From assembly GCA_013398055.1 (NCBI GenBank), contig VZRS01006701.1:248001-312000 (forward strand): 64,000 bases of DNA, in the 5' to 3' direction. The notes below the pieces were generated by a model. The model worked only from the letters and a program-made list of their open reading frames with translations, made no database searches and was not told the origin of the DNA. Both the position numbers and the translations under genes were made by a program. Positions 1 through 13,700 of the stretch are shown piece after piece (the stretch's first letter is position 1; each line of letters begins with the position of its first letter). The stretch comes from Ifrita kowaldi (lineage: Eukaryota; Chordata; Aves; Passeriformes; Cinclosomatidae).

Positions 1-111
1 ATGGTTTTTGTTCCCTGGGATCTGCCTGACTTGCAGGAACAGGGGAAGATGAGATAAATGGCACTCAGCTTGGCCAAAACAGAGCTTTGCTATGTCTGTG
101 GCACAACTGCT

Positions 112-198
112 TCTGTGGAAGGTGTCCCTGCTCATGGCAGGGGGTGGAACAAGTAGAGTTTTAAGGTCCCCTCCTACCCAAACCATTCTGGGATTCTG
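112..198 (+). mobile_element. CR1 LINE 3' end fragment, plus orientation
   Basis: A short 3' terminal piece of the avian CR1 retrotransposon. It reads GGAAGGTGTCCCTGCTCATG, then GGGGTGGAAC, then a degenerate AAGGTCCCCTCCTACCCAAA and ends near CATTCTGGGATTCTGTC. That is the normal order of the CR1 3' end, which closes with short ATTCTRTG-type repeats. The copy is strongly 5'-truncated and carries no coding sequence. Substitutions against the other copies in the window suggest an older insertion. Confidence 0.8.
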
Positions 199-204
199 TC
201 CATC

Positions 205-1405
205 ACAGCTACAGAGATTTAAGTTGTGAAGGTGATTTATCCATCTGGGATCCATGAGATCTTAACGTCAAAGAATCTTTCTTCAGCTGGGTTCACTGCT
301 GTTCCCAAATATTTCTATTCTCTGCTTCTCCTGTGCCACGCAGCTCTATTTAAATTGGGTGGATGGCTGTGTGGAGATGGGTGCTGCTCTTCTTGTGTAC
401 TCCTGAAAATGAAATTTTCCATTCCTGTAATGTAGTGCTTAAAACCTAACTCAGTCATACAAAAACAGCTCGGAGGTAAAAGCTGCCTAAATCATGCATT
501 GAAAATTCCTCATTACATTAGTGGGGGAAAAAATCCTTTCACGTTACCTCTCTCAAGCTGCTTTAATCACTTTAAATCACTTTAAATGACTGTTATCAGT
601 CATTTCATTTCCCTTCCTCCACTGAAACCTCACTGCTTTCTACTTCTGAGATGTTTTCAACCTGTACTTGGAACAGAACTTACTCCCTCCAGTGTAATTT
701 TCATTTTAACCTTCCCTCAATGGCCTAGAAATAATAGATTGCTAAGATTGCTTTAATAGATTGGAAATTTAAACCTTGTAGAGATAACCACCTGGATGAT
801 GTTACGACTCAATGGTAAGGCAAAGAATAACATACCTTAAAACCTACTGAACTAAGACTCATGTTTTAAGGCTGCTGCAATGGCGGGCATTGTTATGGCT
901 CTGTAATTAAATAACATTCCCTGGTGTTATGGTTCCACTGCTATTCAAAATCCCCTGCTCTGCAGTTGCTTTCTTTAGTGGTAACTTGGAGGGAAGTGAT
1001 TACTTGATGGAGGAAATCAAATATTTTTAATATTCCCCCATTGTCTTCTCAATGGTCTTTCCTTCCCTGTGGTCTTCTTAAAGCACTTGGGTGCTCTCTC
1101 CATGGATTTCTGGACACTGGCAGAGCTTTCAGCTGAAATCTCCAGGTTAATTATTTGCCCTCATCATTTGGGGTGGTGAATGTAAACCATGGCAACCTGG
1201 TTAAAAATCCTGGCAGCCCAGGGAACAACCAGAAAGTCTTTGTGAATGGTGGAAGCAACGGGGCTTTTCTCACCTTTGTGGTATCCAAAAGTCTGAGTTT
1301 TATGGAATGTTTTCTGGAGAATTGCTGCTTTTAACTCATAACCTCTCATGTGACCAGGTACCCACCCCTGCTGTCCATGGTAGGATCTCAGGAAGCTGAT
1401 TAATT
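205..1405. other. Unique AT-rich non-coding stretch
   Basis: No gene or recognised repeat is seen. The only notable detail is a small tandem duplication at about 567-589, where TCACTTTAAA is followed by a second copy of CACTTTAAAT. The short open frames here have no start, splice or domain support. Confidence 0.6.
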
Positions 1406-1408
1406 TTC

Positions 1409-1575
1409 ACAGAATCCCAGACTGGTTTGGGTTGGAAGGAAACTTAGAAATTAGTGCCACCCCTGCCATGGGCAGGGACACCTTCCACTGGTCCAGGTTG
1501 CTCCAAGCCCCGTCCAACCTGGCCTTGGACATGGGATGGGGCCTCCACAGCCTCTCTGGGCAACAGGATGGTCTT
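1409..1575 (-). mobile_element. CR1 LINE 3' end fragment, minus orientation
   Basis: On the plus strand the block starts with ACAGAATCCCAGACTGGTTT, runs through GGGTTGGAAGG and the CCCCTGCCATGGGCAGGGAC core, and reaches CCAACCTGGCCTTGGACAT. This is the reverse complement of a CR1 3' end. Beyond about 1560 similarity fades through a segment resembling the internal GCCTCCACAGCCTCTCTGGG portion. Open frames over it on both strands are by-products of the repeat. Confidence 0.88.
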
Positions 1576-1579
1576 CCAA

Positions 1580-3985
1580 TGGGTTCTTTGTGGTGCAAAA
1601 TACCTTCTAAAAATACTTGGTAATTTCAGGGCTTGTGCTGAGACCTCGTGGTGTTCAAACGTTCCCTCGGCATGTGATTTTCACTGCTGCAACCAACAGC
1701 TACAAAGGCCCAGCAACAGCTTCCCGTACTCAGCACATAAATACAGAGTATTTATCTCCAAGCCATTTATTTTTAGCCTGCTTTTCTCGAATTCTAGCGG
1801 GGAGATGTTGCATTGTGCTCCCTGTGCTTTCCTTATTTATCAGGCCTGGAATCACGGAAAATATCGCTTCATTCAGTTTGTGTCCTCCTCCCATGTAAAT
1901 GTTTTAGCATAAATAGACTGAAGCTTCTCTCCGTTTCCACGTGATATCTATGACAAACTCTTTCCAAGATTTCTCATCTCCATCAGCAGTTTTCAAATGT
2001 CACTTTCCAACTCAGGGAAACAGCATTGGTCTAAAGAGAATTAAAGAATGAAGTACACTTAATTTTAAATATATTTGCTTCAGGTTTTTCAAGAATCTAC
2101 AAATTTGAGGTCAGTAGCAACTGTCTCTTCCAAACTTCCTCCCTGACACAAGATCAACAAACAATATTGCACTAATTAATCTCAAAGGAACTACCTGAGA
2201 AGCACAGACCAGTTGTGCACAGCTTTTAAAGCAATCACACTCATTCCAGAACTGTTGTTTATCAGGGCGTGTTCCCACTTTCCCAGCGCTCTTCTCCATA
2301 GACCTCAAGTGCAAAAAAATGTTCTCACTGCCATATTTCTTAATTTTGCACACAAAAAGAAACCTATGTGAGCTTTTTTTCCCTGACCCTGGAAGAGTCA
2401 GCAACCAGTGTAGGATGACTGAGAGCTGGGGCTTCCCAATCCCATCGGGATCCCATGCCATGAGTGCTTCCCGGGATTCTGAGCAGCTGCAGGGCTCACC
2501 CACGCAGGTGGGGATACAGCAGCTCCCCAGCAAATATTTGGGATGACTCAAATCAGCTTCCAAAACAAGCTGCTGCTGTGGGTTGACCTTGTCAGAAATA
2601 AACTCTGAGTGAGTGCATTGTGGATGTACCACGTGGCATTAACTCACCATAGATGTGACAGCAGGATGGGAATTTTGCAGTGAGTTTTCTGCACTCTGGA
2701 CATTCTGAAGTTAATCAAAATGTCACTGAGATATTAATAGTGTGAATCACTCTTTTTTGAAGGTACTTTCAGTTTGGTGGGTTCAAATCCTTCCCTGTGC
2801 TACTGGATCCTGTTCGGGATTGGAGCTCACCAGACCCGTGGGCTGCTGTGGTGCACCCAGGCATGGGCCCAAAATCCAGTCCTTGTGCCAACTCATCTTC
2901 CAGGCTGAAGAAGAGCTGCCAATGCTTCTGGTGGTGGAAATGCTCCCCAGTTGTAAATCACACAATCGCAGCCATCGGCACAGACAGATATGATGACATC
3001 TGCTTGACAAATCCAACGCACCGGGTATCTCCTGCTTGACAACTTTACACATGCTTTTGCAGCCTGCCATAATGGAAGGCTGTCAGTTAAAACTCTCCTA
3101 CGTCTCTCACTCACATCAAATACTTGACTTTGTCATAAATAATAGGGAGTTAATTACTGCTCTGATGTGATCTACTCCAGAGTTGCCCCAGAAATGTCAC
3201 AGTTATTAAACTGATTGCCCTGGCTTGCCTCTACTCCTTGTAACATTTATTTTAACCTGGTCCTTAGCACACAAAAATCTACCAGCAGTGTAAATAGGCT
3301 CTCCAGTAAGTAAATTCTAGTTCGAGTAAGAAAAAATGATGTCTTGGAGCAGGATCCACCCACGGGCTGAGTTGATCTTGAAATATCATTCTCATCAAGT
3401 TCTGGCACATGATGCAAATCCCGGTACGATAGTTGCAGGATATCAGGCAGCAAGGCTACACAAACATTGGCAAGACTTCTCTTTTTCCTTCCACTCTGTT
3501 TACCTCAGACATAAAACTCAATGCCTCTCAGCCTGCAGTGGAATATTGGAAACACGGAGAAGGTAACCGAGCCTCCCATTGCGCCGCTCAGCCAGAGGAG
3601 AGAGGTGGAAGGGTTTCCTCTCTCATCTCCGCTCTCCTGCTTTCTCCTCAGCTCCAGGGAATGCTGAAGAGGCTGTTCTAAGGAGTCACAGGGGTCCAAC
3701 ATCAGGAGAATGTGCATCACCCAGTGACAGCACATCAACCCCCCTGGGGATGAGCTGTGCTCCCTCTAAACGCAGCGAGAACCCGGACAGTGAAGGCAGA
3801 GAGCAAAATTCAGGCTGGAGCTGGAGCTGTGGACTTGTGGGCTTGTTGGGAAACCTGACACTAATTCCCACCCTGGATCTGCTGGGCCCTTTTGAGAAGT
3901 GCTGCTCTGCTGCTCAGCTTGGCCTGACTCCACCAATGCCCAGGGGAACCCTGCAATGCCGTGGGTGATCACAACGTTCCATCAC
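1580..3985. other. Unique non-coding stretch
   Basis: No supported gene. A 173-codon minus-strand open frame (2111-2632) has no recognisable domain, no splice context and an unremarkable composition, so I treat it as chance. Around 2780 there is a GGTTCAAATCC string like a tRNA B box, but no tRNA fold around it. Confidence 0.55.
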
Positions 3986-3994
3986 CATGATGTC

Positions 3995-4055
3995 ATTTTG
4001 GGAAGCTGGAACTGGATGATCTTTAACGTCCCTTCCAACCCAAGTCTGTCTATGA
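3995..4055 (+). mobile_element. CR1 LINE 3' terminal fragment, plus orientation
   Basis: About 60 bases of the extreme CR1 3' end: GGAACTGGATGATCTTTAA, then CGTCCCTTCCAACCCAAG and a degraded CTGTCTATGACTG terminus. Only the last part of the 3' UTR survives. The assignment rests on the characteristic GATGATCTTTAARGTCCCTTCC wording shared with the longer copies. Confidence 0.75.
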
Positions 4056-6928
4056 CTGAATTTTCAAGAGGCAAGATTTTCTTTTGAGAAAAGAGCCTGG
4101 TTTGTATTTGAGAGGGCTGGCAGCAACGGAGCTATTGATCTTCCTTCCCTAAATACATTGTTCTTGTGATTTAAATGAAATATGTGAACTGCATTCAAAA
4201 GATTTCTCTGCTTCTACAATGTGTCAAAGCTTGCCCTCACACATCAGTGGAAGTTAAATCATCATATCCTCATTTATATGTAAACTCCAAGATGCTGATG
4301 GAGTCAAGTACTGTTATGTGTGTGCGTTTGAGGATCTAATTTTATGCTGTGTATTATTTTATAGTTATCAGGCTGAGCTCTGCTGACTTGATTCTACTGC
4401 CTTCAAAAGAGAGCAGAGGAAGGAGAATGGATTTTGCAGTTGTTTGATGGATGGAATTAAAATGTCCTGCCCAAACCAAAACTGCATATGGACTATTTGT
4501 AAACATTTGCCTTGTTTACTTCCCATAACAATCCAGCCTGGTTTTTATACAGGAAATTCTTTCAGAGCAAAAACCAACACACATTTTTGTTGAAATGTTT
4601 GGTTTGAAATCAGCTGAGCTTTGTTTCCAAACAAGCAAATCTGTAGGTACTTTGATTTAAAATTAGCAAGCAATAAACCTGGTTTTTTTGATCAGAACTA
4701 TTTTTGCATGGGTGATCGTGCCATGCAGACAAGCAGTGATTTGTCCTCAAGTCTGTTCTTGCAGGGGCAGTAAACACCCATCCTACTCACAGGGGTGAGC
4801 CAAATCAGCTGAAGACTTGTGAAATGCAACATTTTCCCACCATTTGGTGGTTCAAGAAGCCTGGGAAGTTTTGTTTCTCTGTCCAGACGCAGAAAGCAGA
4901 GCTCTCACAGGTGCCACAACACAGGGCAGTGCCGGGGGGGACCCTACACACCTGGATTTGCTTCTGGGTACACACTTATTATGAGGCACATCCCTGACCA
5001 AGACACTTTGTACCCACAAAAACCAGCGAAAAGAGGAGGAAAACCTTTGGCTGAGATGTAAATCAGAGATTCATCTCTTTTCCCCACTGATTTTTTCCAA
5101 ATTTTATACTTCAGAGCCACAGCTTTTCTGCTAGCCCTTCTTTCTGCAAGTGTCTTTGGGTTGGAATAAGTGCCTGGTACACAGGGTGGGAACAGATGCA
5201 CAGCGGTGAAAGCTGCTGGGGATCTTCACAGATCAAATCCCCAAAAGCTCTCAGTGTTTTGGTTTCAAGCTCTACAAAACTCTTTGTAGGTCCATTTTAA
5301 CACCTGGAGAAGAATATGTGAGTGCAGAATTAACAGATCTTGCACTTAATTTGCCAGAGGCGCAGATGCAGCTTCATCACCAGTGCTTCAGTGCTTCATG
5401 TTACAGCTGCCAGGGCCAGGCCAGGAGCTGCTGGTGATTTATGTCACTGAGGCTGCCTCAAGCAATAAGATTTGGATGGCTCCCAGCACCTGCGTGGGTG
5501 AGGAGTCAGGGATTGAGGAGCTTCTTTCCCTGCCTACATGGATTTAAAGGCGGAAGGCTAATTTTGTGATACCTGCCATATTCCGGTGGTGGATTTTTAT
5601 ATAATCTCATTTTTCAACTGAGATGGAAAGCCTTCCTCTTCAGATAAATCCACTCCAGTTAAGTGAAGCTGGAAGCCTTTCTCTTCTGCCTGATTTTAAG
5701 ACCTCTAATTTACCAGTTGTAGATTTGTATCTAAGTAAGTCCCACTGTAGCTTCTCTACGGTCCAGACAAAATTTAAATGTTGAAAACTTGCTGCATGCT
5801 GTCTTTCAAAAGAACAGCTTCTAGCTTAGAAGATTTGGGGTTTGGATGCTTTAAAAACGACATAAATCACGATTCTTTGTTATTTTGAAGACAACTTGTC
5901 TGGCTTGTGGAGACTCCCACCTCTTTCTGGGTTGTTTGCTTTGGGACAGCCGGAGGATGTGAGCGGCTGCCACGAAAAGTGAGCGTGAAAAACATGCACA
6001 ATCCTTTTGTCTTCTTGGTGAGTCATTCCAGCCTTCTTGTCTCTCTCTTCCTGCATCTCAGAAAAACAGGAGAGGGCTGGGTTCCAAGCAGACAAGCAGC
6101 AGCCAGTGCTGGTAGTGACAGGGCAGGTTGGCAGGCCCAGCCTGCCCATGGTCCCCTGCGTGTCAGGTTAGGGAATGGGACCTGCTGAAATCGAGCGCAG
6201 GAAAGAGGGAAAAGATCTTGAGATCTCGAAGCGAGGGCTGGGATTCCCCATCCAGAAGTGGTTAGCAAAGAAAATGTAATTGCAAGTTGAAAAGCTCTTG
6301 GGTTTTGCTGCCGTTTATAGCAGCCTTAGTTCTGGATGTTTGTTTTAAGATGCTGTCCCTGTGGCAGGGAACGATTAATCCATTCCAGTTGCTGTGGACA
6401 AGGAGCTGCTGTCAAAGCCAGAAATGCTGTGCAATCCTGTCAGAGACTGAAATATTATAGTTTAAGACTTAAACATTCTCTTGAAGGACTTTTAAAACTG
6501 TATTGCAAAAGCTGCAGAGAAGACTACCGCACCCTGAATGGGGCTCTGAGAGGCCCAACGCCGCTCGTTGATGAAGATAAGATAAAGTAACAACTCAGGG
6601 CTGGGGACATTCACAGAGCACAAGNCTATTTCTTTCTTTTCTCTTTCCTTCTCTTTGCCTCTTTTACTATTAAATAAAATACATCCTTTTTTGGGCATCA
6701 ACATTTAATCTCGCTTGGTTTTCATCTCGTTTCTGGGAATATTTAGAACCTTCTCAGTGCTTTCCGGTTTATGCACAGAGACTTAGCTTTCTTTGCTTTT
6801 CTGGGTTTAAACGGGATCGTAACAAATCCCCACAGGCCTTCTGGAGTTGCTGGAGAAACATCTCCAGCACCAGCCAAGCCAGTTATCACATCCTGTTCAC
6901 AGTTATCCTGTCCATGTTCATCTTTTTA
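4056..6928. other. Unique non-coding stretch with one ambiguous base
   Basis: No gene or clear repeat. An unresolved base (N) lies at 6625 beside a T/C-rich run (TTTCTTTCTTTTCTCTTTCC), consistent with an assembly ambiguity next to a low-complexity tract. No open frame has domain or splice support. Confidence 0.55.
6625..6625. other. Unresolved base (N)
   Basis: Single ambiguous base beside a T/C-rich low-complexity run. Confidence 0.99.
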
Positions 6929-6929
6929 C

Positions 6930-7016
6930 ACAGAATCACAGAATCATGGAGTAGTTTGAGTTGGAAGGGTCATGAGAGCCCAACGAGTTCCAACTTTCCT
7001 TTAGACCAGGCCCCAT
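6930..7016 (-). mobile_element. CR1 LINE 3' end fragment, minus orientation
   Basis: Plus-strand ACAGAATCACAGAATCATGG followed by a TTTGAGTTGGAAGGGTCATG segment and a degenerate CAACGAGTTCCAAC is the reverse complement of a CR1 3' terminus. The doubled AGAATCA at the edge is the terminal short-repeat signature. The element becomes unrecognisable beyond about 7016, so the 5' boundary is approximate. Confidence 0.75.
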
Positions 7017-7019
7017 GGG

Positions 7020-7640
7020 CTTTCTCCCTTGATGGGTTCTTGGGATCTCCAGGTCCATAAATGTTCTACCTCAGCCTCCACAGCCTTTTGTGCTCCTTGC
7101 ACAGGACCTCTCACAGTTGGCTGAAGGATCTGTCCTGCCAGAGCATTAGTGAAATCCCTGTGTGATCCTGGAAAGGACTGTGCTCTCTGCTGTTCCTGCA
7201 GATTTTGAGCATGCAGCTCTAAAACTCTCTGCAAAGCTTTAATTACAGGAAAAATGATGGGTTTTAAATAGATTGTCCCAGAGGAAAATAGAGCTGACAA
7301 GTTATTTCCCTTGTCTGGTGGTCTAGAGCTGTTTGTCACACACAGATGTGTGCAGCAGATCCTGCACCAACACTTTCAGGTTAACTTGCATTAGGACTTC
7401 AGGCTTCATCTTCTGCTGTTTTGCACAGAAAACTCGAGCCCAGGTTGACTTTTGGAGCTGGTTATTGCTGAAATAATTCACCACCTTGAGCTCAGCCATG
7501 CCAGTGGCTGCCAAAAGTGGCTCCTGGGGGTGGCACAGGGTCTCACAGGGGTGGCACTGGCACAGGGCAAGGCTGGGAGCAGCTGGGTGGGAGCAGTCCT
7601 GCCTCCACCTGTGGTAAGGCAGTGCCAGTGATTTCACAGC
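7020..7640. other. Non-coding stretch between two CR1 fragments
   Basis: No supported gene. The sequence is partly GC-rich (7500-7640, GGTGGCAC-type short repeats) and may include decayed repeat DNA that I cannot assign. Confidence 0.5.
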
Positions 7641-7763
7641 CTCTGGAGGGATTTAAAAGACCTGTGGATGTGAGGACATGGGCTGGCAGTGGCCTTGGCA
7701 GTGCTGGGTTAATCGCTCACAATGATCCCAGAGGCCTTTCCCAAACTAAACAACTCCCTGATT
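7641..7763 (+). mobile_element. CR1 LINE 3' end fragment, divergent subfamily, plus orientation
   Basis: This copy has the alternative 3' wording: GGAGGGATTTAAAAGACCTG, GTGGCCTTGGCAGTGCTGGG, then a decayed version of the ATGATCTTAGAGGTCTTTTCCAACC segment. It is clearly related to the 14150-14286 copy rather than to the CCATGGGCAGGGACACC type, so at least two CR1 subfamilies are present. It carries many substitutions and looks old. Confidence 0.75.
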
Positions 7764-7769
7764 GTGCAG

Positions 7770-10700
7770 AGACTTTTCAGAACTGTCACCACACTGAATG
7801 ATGTTGTGAATGCCTGTGGGAAGCAGCTCTCTTGCTCATGGACCCTTCGGTGGGTTTTGTGCCAAGAAGTGCTTTCTGCTGCTCCTGAACAATTCTTTGC
7901 ACAGCACATCACATCTTCTGTACCCCACCTTGGGCAATGTCAGCCCATGCTATCCCTCACCTTAATTCTCCTCACTCAGCAGCAAGCCCAGGTGTTGGAT
8001 CACACCCAACTTTTGCTACATTTCTCTCTTTTTCAACCTTTCCGAAGCCCCCAGCTCATTCAAAAGGCATTATTTTTAGGTACGGCCACTTTACACTTGC
8101 AAATGCTCTTAGAAATGCTGCTTTCTGGAGTTTGATATTGTGCTTTTGTATCTGCCTCCCAGTACCAGATTCCCTCAGCTGAACCACCTTCTTCAGGGTG
8201 ACTCCACAACCTGAAGTGTTTCCTAAAGGCTGGTTACTCTCCTGGTTTATTTTGTTGCCATCTGATAGAATTTCCTCCCTTGCTAATGAGATTCTTTGAC
8301 TCAGTCCACTTGGGCTACAGTAACCCCACGTAAAAACCAAACCAAAACAAAAACAGCCAAGCAGAATGAAACAGTTTGGGAAGACTGCGAGTGAATAACA
8401 CAATTCTGAAGCCAATCCACCCCCTGAGCCCTGCCCCTCGGCTTTATGTGCACAGGGATGAACTGACACAGGAGGTGCATCTCCCTACTGAAGTGCGTGA
8501 CTGCTCCTCCACCTAGCTTCAAACAGAAATCCCATTTTTCCCTCATACAACTCAAATCTGTGTCTGCTGGTTTGGCACTGATCCTCATTTGTTCTCCCAG
8601 CTTTCTGGAGACAGGAGGGCTGGGAGCTCTGCTCACCCCCAAGCAGCGCTCCACGCTGCCGAGTTCATCACCAAGACTTGAACTTTCCCACGTGGGACCT
8701 CCAAACTTTCCCCCTCTCCATTCATCAGCTCTTCATCTGCAGAGGGAACCAGCTGACTACAAATTGAATTTAAAAAAAAAAATTAAGTCACTTTCAGGTT
8801 ACTCACAGAGAGAAACAAAGCTGAGAAATGACAAGTTACTTGAGGGAATTGGTCAAATAGGAAACATCTTCCTGTTTTCTCGGCTCTCTGACATCACTGA
8901 GAGCTGGGATCTTGCATCCCTAATTGGCCATAACATTTTTCTTCTTGTAGAAAATGGGGTATTTAATGCAATGCTCATTTTTTTTTCCCTGAAAATCTTC
9001 TTAGGGACATAGAAATGGATGTTAATGTATGCAAGTCCATTACTGGGTATGGTAATGAAGAAGTAGCGGCCAATGGTAAAGCTTAAATTAAGCACGCTTC
9101 AGAAAACAAACACAACTCCTCCAGAATTCCTATTCAACATTGGTAATGGAATAAAACTCCTAATAAAGTGTTTTCCCCAAGAAGTAATAAATTCTGGAAA
9201 CATGACTGTATTTACTTAGACCTTTTGTAATGAAAACGTTTTTCTCAGGCAGGAAAACTGGTCTTGATGGGAAAATTCAGTAAATACAATTATGCAACTG
9301 TTTCCCTGAGAATTTTACAAACCTGTGCTGCTGCAAATGCTCAGCAGACCAGTCTAGCAGAGCCCCAGTGTGCGTGGAACTCGGAGAAAACATTTCTCAG
9401 GCATTGAAAACACATATGTACTTTTCTCTTTCTGTATCTCATTTATAAAATTAAAAACTCCCTGAAACCCTCAGCAGAGATCTGAAAAAACCTGATTCAT
9501 TTTTCACCAGAAGCGAGTTTGCTCATGCCATAAATCTTCTGAAATGAAACGTAACAAATCTCCACTTGCAACTTCTTGAGAAATGCTTTTCCTTAAAAGC
9601 ATTAAAAATAAAAATGCCATTTTTATTTTATTTATTTATTTGGGGGAAGGGAAATAAATGGATTCAAATTTATGATTTCCTCTAGGAAAAATGCATCAAG
9701 TGTCATTAGGATTGATTTTTTTTTAAGTAGATGCTGACCACACAAATGCTGTTATTGCCTCTGGAATTAACAGGGAGCTCACACACAGCCCAGAGCTGAT
9801 GTGAGATGTTTTACTGGTGTGTGTTGGAGCCACACTTTAACTGAAATGCTCACCACTAAGTTTCAGTGGGTTTTTACTCCTGTTTTTACATCCCCTGGGG
9901 TGTTTCAGCAGCCTCAGAAGGCACAATCCACCCCAACCCACCCTCACCAGGATGCTCAGGCAGCTCTGCTGGGTCTGGAAGCAGCGCTGAGTTTTGCTCA
10001 GGGAAATGCCAACCTTTCCGTGGTTTTGGGGATAACAGGAGCCCTCCCAGTGCTCCCAGTGCTGGATTCCCTGCTGTGCTCCGGCCAGGGATGCTGAGCA
10101 GCACACACAGAGCTGACAGCTCTGCCCCAAGCCAAGTTTAGGGCTGCTTGGCATTACCAGCACTGTGCAAAGCAGCTGGAGAGCACCGGCGGCTTTGATC
10201 CCAAACCATAGAAGAAATCCTGATTATTGAGCTGCCCTGATCCCAGGCGATCAGATATTGCTGCAAATGCAGAAGAAAGCTCCTCTCAAGGAGGCTCTGC
10301 CCTTCCTCCTCCAGCACAGGACGAGTTTCAGAGGAACCGAAGCTCAGCAATCGCATTTGCACAGCAAATAAAAGGAGCAGCCCCCTTGGCTGTCCTGTCA
10401 GCTCCAAAGGCTTGGCAGGATTTGTCACTACATCCCTGAGCTCCGGCTCACAAAAGCAGGGGATCAAAGTTCAGGCAATCTGGGAAGGCATCAGCCCTGG
10501 CTGCCAGGACGCACAGGGTGGGGTTTGGAAGGGCTCTGAGGCTGTGACGGCCCAGGAGCGATGCTGGAGCCCCCCCACACTCCTTACTGGGAGCTCTGGG
10601 TGCAGCTGCTGTCACCTGTGCCATGGTTTCAATCCATTCAACCCTCAAAATACATTTTAAATGAGGATAAACAACGTGGCAAATGACATCCCTGCAGGAT

Positions 10701-13700
10701 GTGCTGTTTGTATTTCCTCTGGTAAGTTTGTGCTTCACCACATCATAAAAAAAAAAAAATGAGGGGAAAGAGTTATTTGGGTTTTGTGGCTTTTGGATAG
10801 GTGAGTTTTAAAATATTACACAAACATGAAATCATTTTGTTTGGGTTTTCTAGTGCAAAACTGAAGCCAAATAAGATAAATCGAGAGCAAATGCTTTCTG
10901 GGGCAAAGATGGACTGGAATGGTGACACACTGTGTAACTCCTGTTGAAACTTTGGCTCACAACATGGTTTCCATGTTTTATACCTCTGCTTGCATCTCTG
11001 AGAGTTCATTCATTTCCTAACAATATTCAAAGAGGAAGTTTCAGCTCCTGAGGCAACTTGGAATAAGTTTGGCAAAAAGCATCTGCATTACTTAAGGATG
11101 ATGCTTTTACCCCGAAAACAAAATACCTTTATTTCTCTCTCCAGTAACTAATTATCCAGGTGGTGACAATGCCAGACTAGAAAATTACCTCTAAATATGT
11201 TGGAAGATCCATCAGTTAAAGCAGTGTAATGGAAATATTGTATAAAGTACACTCTAGATCATCTGCATTCACAAAGACAAGAGGCTCATTTCCCTTCTCC
11301 TAACTCTGTAATTTCTCATGTTTCATTAAGCTTTAATCAGGAGACTTAAGTCTTATTCTAGCCCAAATTAGTTTTAAGCAGAATATGAAGTACAAGTACT
11401 GCTAGTTTACAATATTTTATACACCCTTAATCCTGCTGAAGAATGGACTGAAGGAATTATTGCATTTCCTTCTCACCCAGACTAAAAAGAGCAAAGGCCC
11501 AAGGAGAGCCTCGGGCTGGAGTCACCCAAGTGCAAAGCAACCAGGGCAACTCTCAGCATCAAACTGCAGATTTTTCTGTCTCTGACACGTGATCCCTCAG
11601 AGAATCCCAAAAGCCCTCACTGATTTTGAAAGATCATCACAAATCAGGTTTTAAATTTTAATATTTTTAATTAATACCCCGAGGAAGGGAGGGAATTTAA
11701 CGGGCACAAGGGAGAAAACAGGCGCAATTTGGAAATGTATGAACCAGTGAAGCAGGAAAGCTAAAAAATTGTTCCAGATGAGAAGAATAGAATGAAGGAA
11801 CAAACTTTGTCAACCATGGCAAGGCTGTCAGGAGGCCTACAGGGAAAAAACTGAGATAAATGCTGAGACAAAGGGAACCAGAGAGGCCTGGTCTGTCTCA
11901 GGTCCATGCAAACAGGGGCTGTCCCCTCTCCTGAAGTGTTTCCTCCAATGCTGAATTAGCAGAGAAGAAATTCAAGGTGTTGTGGGTGGAGGTTCACGGG
12001 GTCCCCCTTTGAACCCAGCGGGGTTTGTGGCAGGCAGCACCCCCAGCATCACCCCCTCCAATTCCCTGGGTGCTGCAAAGATGGAATCCAAGGTCAGGCA
12101 CAGCTTGGCCTCAGCAGAAGAAAGAAGCAACCTTTCAGCTTCAAAATCTGCACTTGAATCAGTTTATTAATCCCACAGTGCAAGTCAGAAGAGAGGAGGG
12201 GGAGGGGAAGACGTGAGGAATTCACAGAGTCCAGGGCAAAAACAGCATTATTAAACACTTCATTTCTTTTTTGGACATTTTCCCAATGACTTTTAAATCT
12301 CCCTAGGCTTATAGAGAAAGAAAAAAAAAAAGGTTTGTATCCTTTATGTGCAGGTTTTAGAAGACAACCTTGTACAGTGGTGCTGTAGGGAAGGACTGCA
12401 GCTGCAGCAGTCCCACCCTCGTGTCTAGGACCGCAGCACCAGCTGAGGAATCTTCTCTGCAGCCCCCCAAAACCACAGCACAGGTGAGGCTCCAGTTAGT
12501 CCTGCAAAATAAAGGAAGAGAGAAATGCCACTCAGAAATAATCCTAAATGGAGTGGGTGGGGGTGAGGATTATGGCAGCTTTAAACAAAAGTTAGAATGA
12601 AATGAAAGATTATGCAGTTCTTTTGTTCTTCAGGAGGAAAAGTGCTTGTGTAGCACTTTTCCCCAAACTTTGACAGCCCCAGCAGAGACTAAGAGAAATA
12701 TATGCAATTTTTCTTCCATTAAAAAAACCTCTGCCATTAAACGTTCATTACTTGACAACCTAAAATTCAGTACCTGATTTTCATAGTCCCACTTTCTCTC
12801 TGTGCTTGCCAAGCGTAAATTAACTTCTGTTTGTCTCTTTCACTGAAATACAGCCAGCACTGCTTGCTCTTGTGTTATAAAATACAGTTATTCCTTAGAA
12901 AAACACACATAAAACAGAGCAGGAAAGGAATAAAGTGACTGGGGTGTATGTTGGTAGCTGGGCGAAGTGAAAGCACAACTTTTGCAAAAGAAGCTTTGCT
13001 GGAAAGATTAATTATTATTGGAATCAGTTTCAGGTTCAGCAAGACAGGTTTTCATAGACATTCTGGCAAATCCCCTTAAATCTGGATTCCATAACTATGG
13101 AAGAGATGGAAGGAGTGGCTGAAATAGGATAGGATGATAACAGGAACAGGAGCCAGCACCCAAATCAGATTTGTGCATAATCAGCTCAGAGGATTGAAGC
13201 CTGGGAAAGCTTTTAAAGGCTCATGTGATCCTAAATGGCTGAGGTGAAAATGTAAGTGTATATGTCCACAAAATAGAGAGTTTATTTCAATAGCTACCTT
13301 GGAAATGCAGTGAGTCTGGCAGGCCTGAACTGCAGAGGGCTGGTAATGGACTGGAGGGTCTTTTATTTATAGATCTGCTCCGGTTTAAATGCAATTCAAG
13401 CCATCAGCAGCTAAAAGCTGGGTATTTTCCTATGGCCTGCAGGAACTCTGTCCAAGGCTGTGGAGCTGCAGGAGCTCCCAGCCCATGGAGATCCACCAGG
13501 GACAGGAGCTGGTGGGGAGAGAGCACAGGATTTTGCTGTAAAATTCAAGAGGCAAACCCAGACTGTGGGATTGGAGCACAACCTCCCCCAGAAACCATTT
13601 TCCTGGGAGAGGGGATGGTTTTGAACCCTGCCCATCCACTCTGGGTGCTTTCCCTGCAGGATGCCCAAATTTTACCCCTGCAGGGAGCGAGACATTCCTA

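Noticed and set aside
2111..2632. 173-codon minus-strand open frame
   Set aside because: No family resemblance, no splice or start support; within chance expectation for six frames over 64 kb.
2779..2790. GGTTCAAATCC resembling a tRNA or SINE B box
   Set aside because: No A box at the right distance upstream, no cloverleaf can be drawn and no terminator follows.
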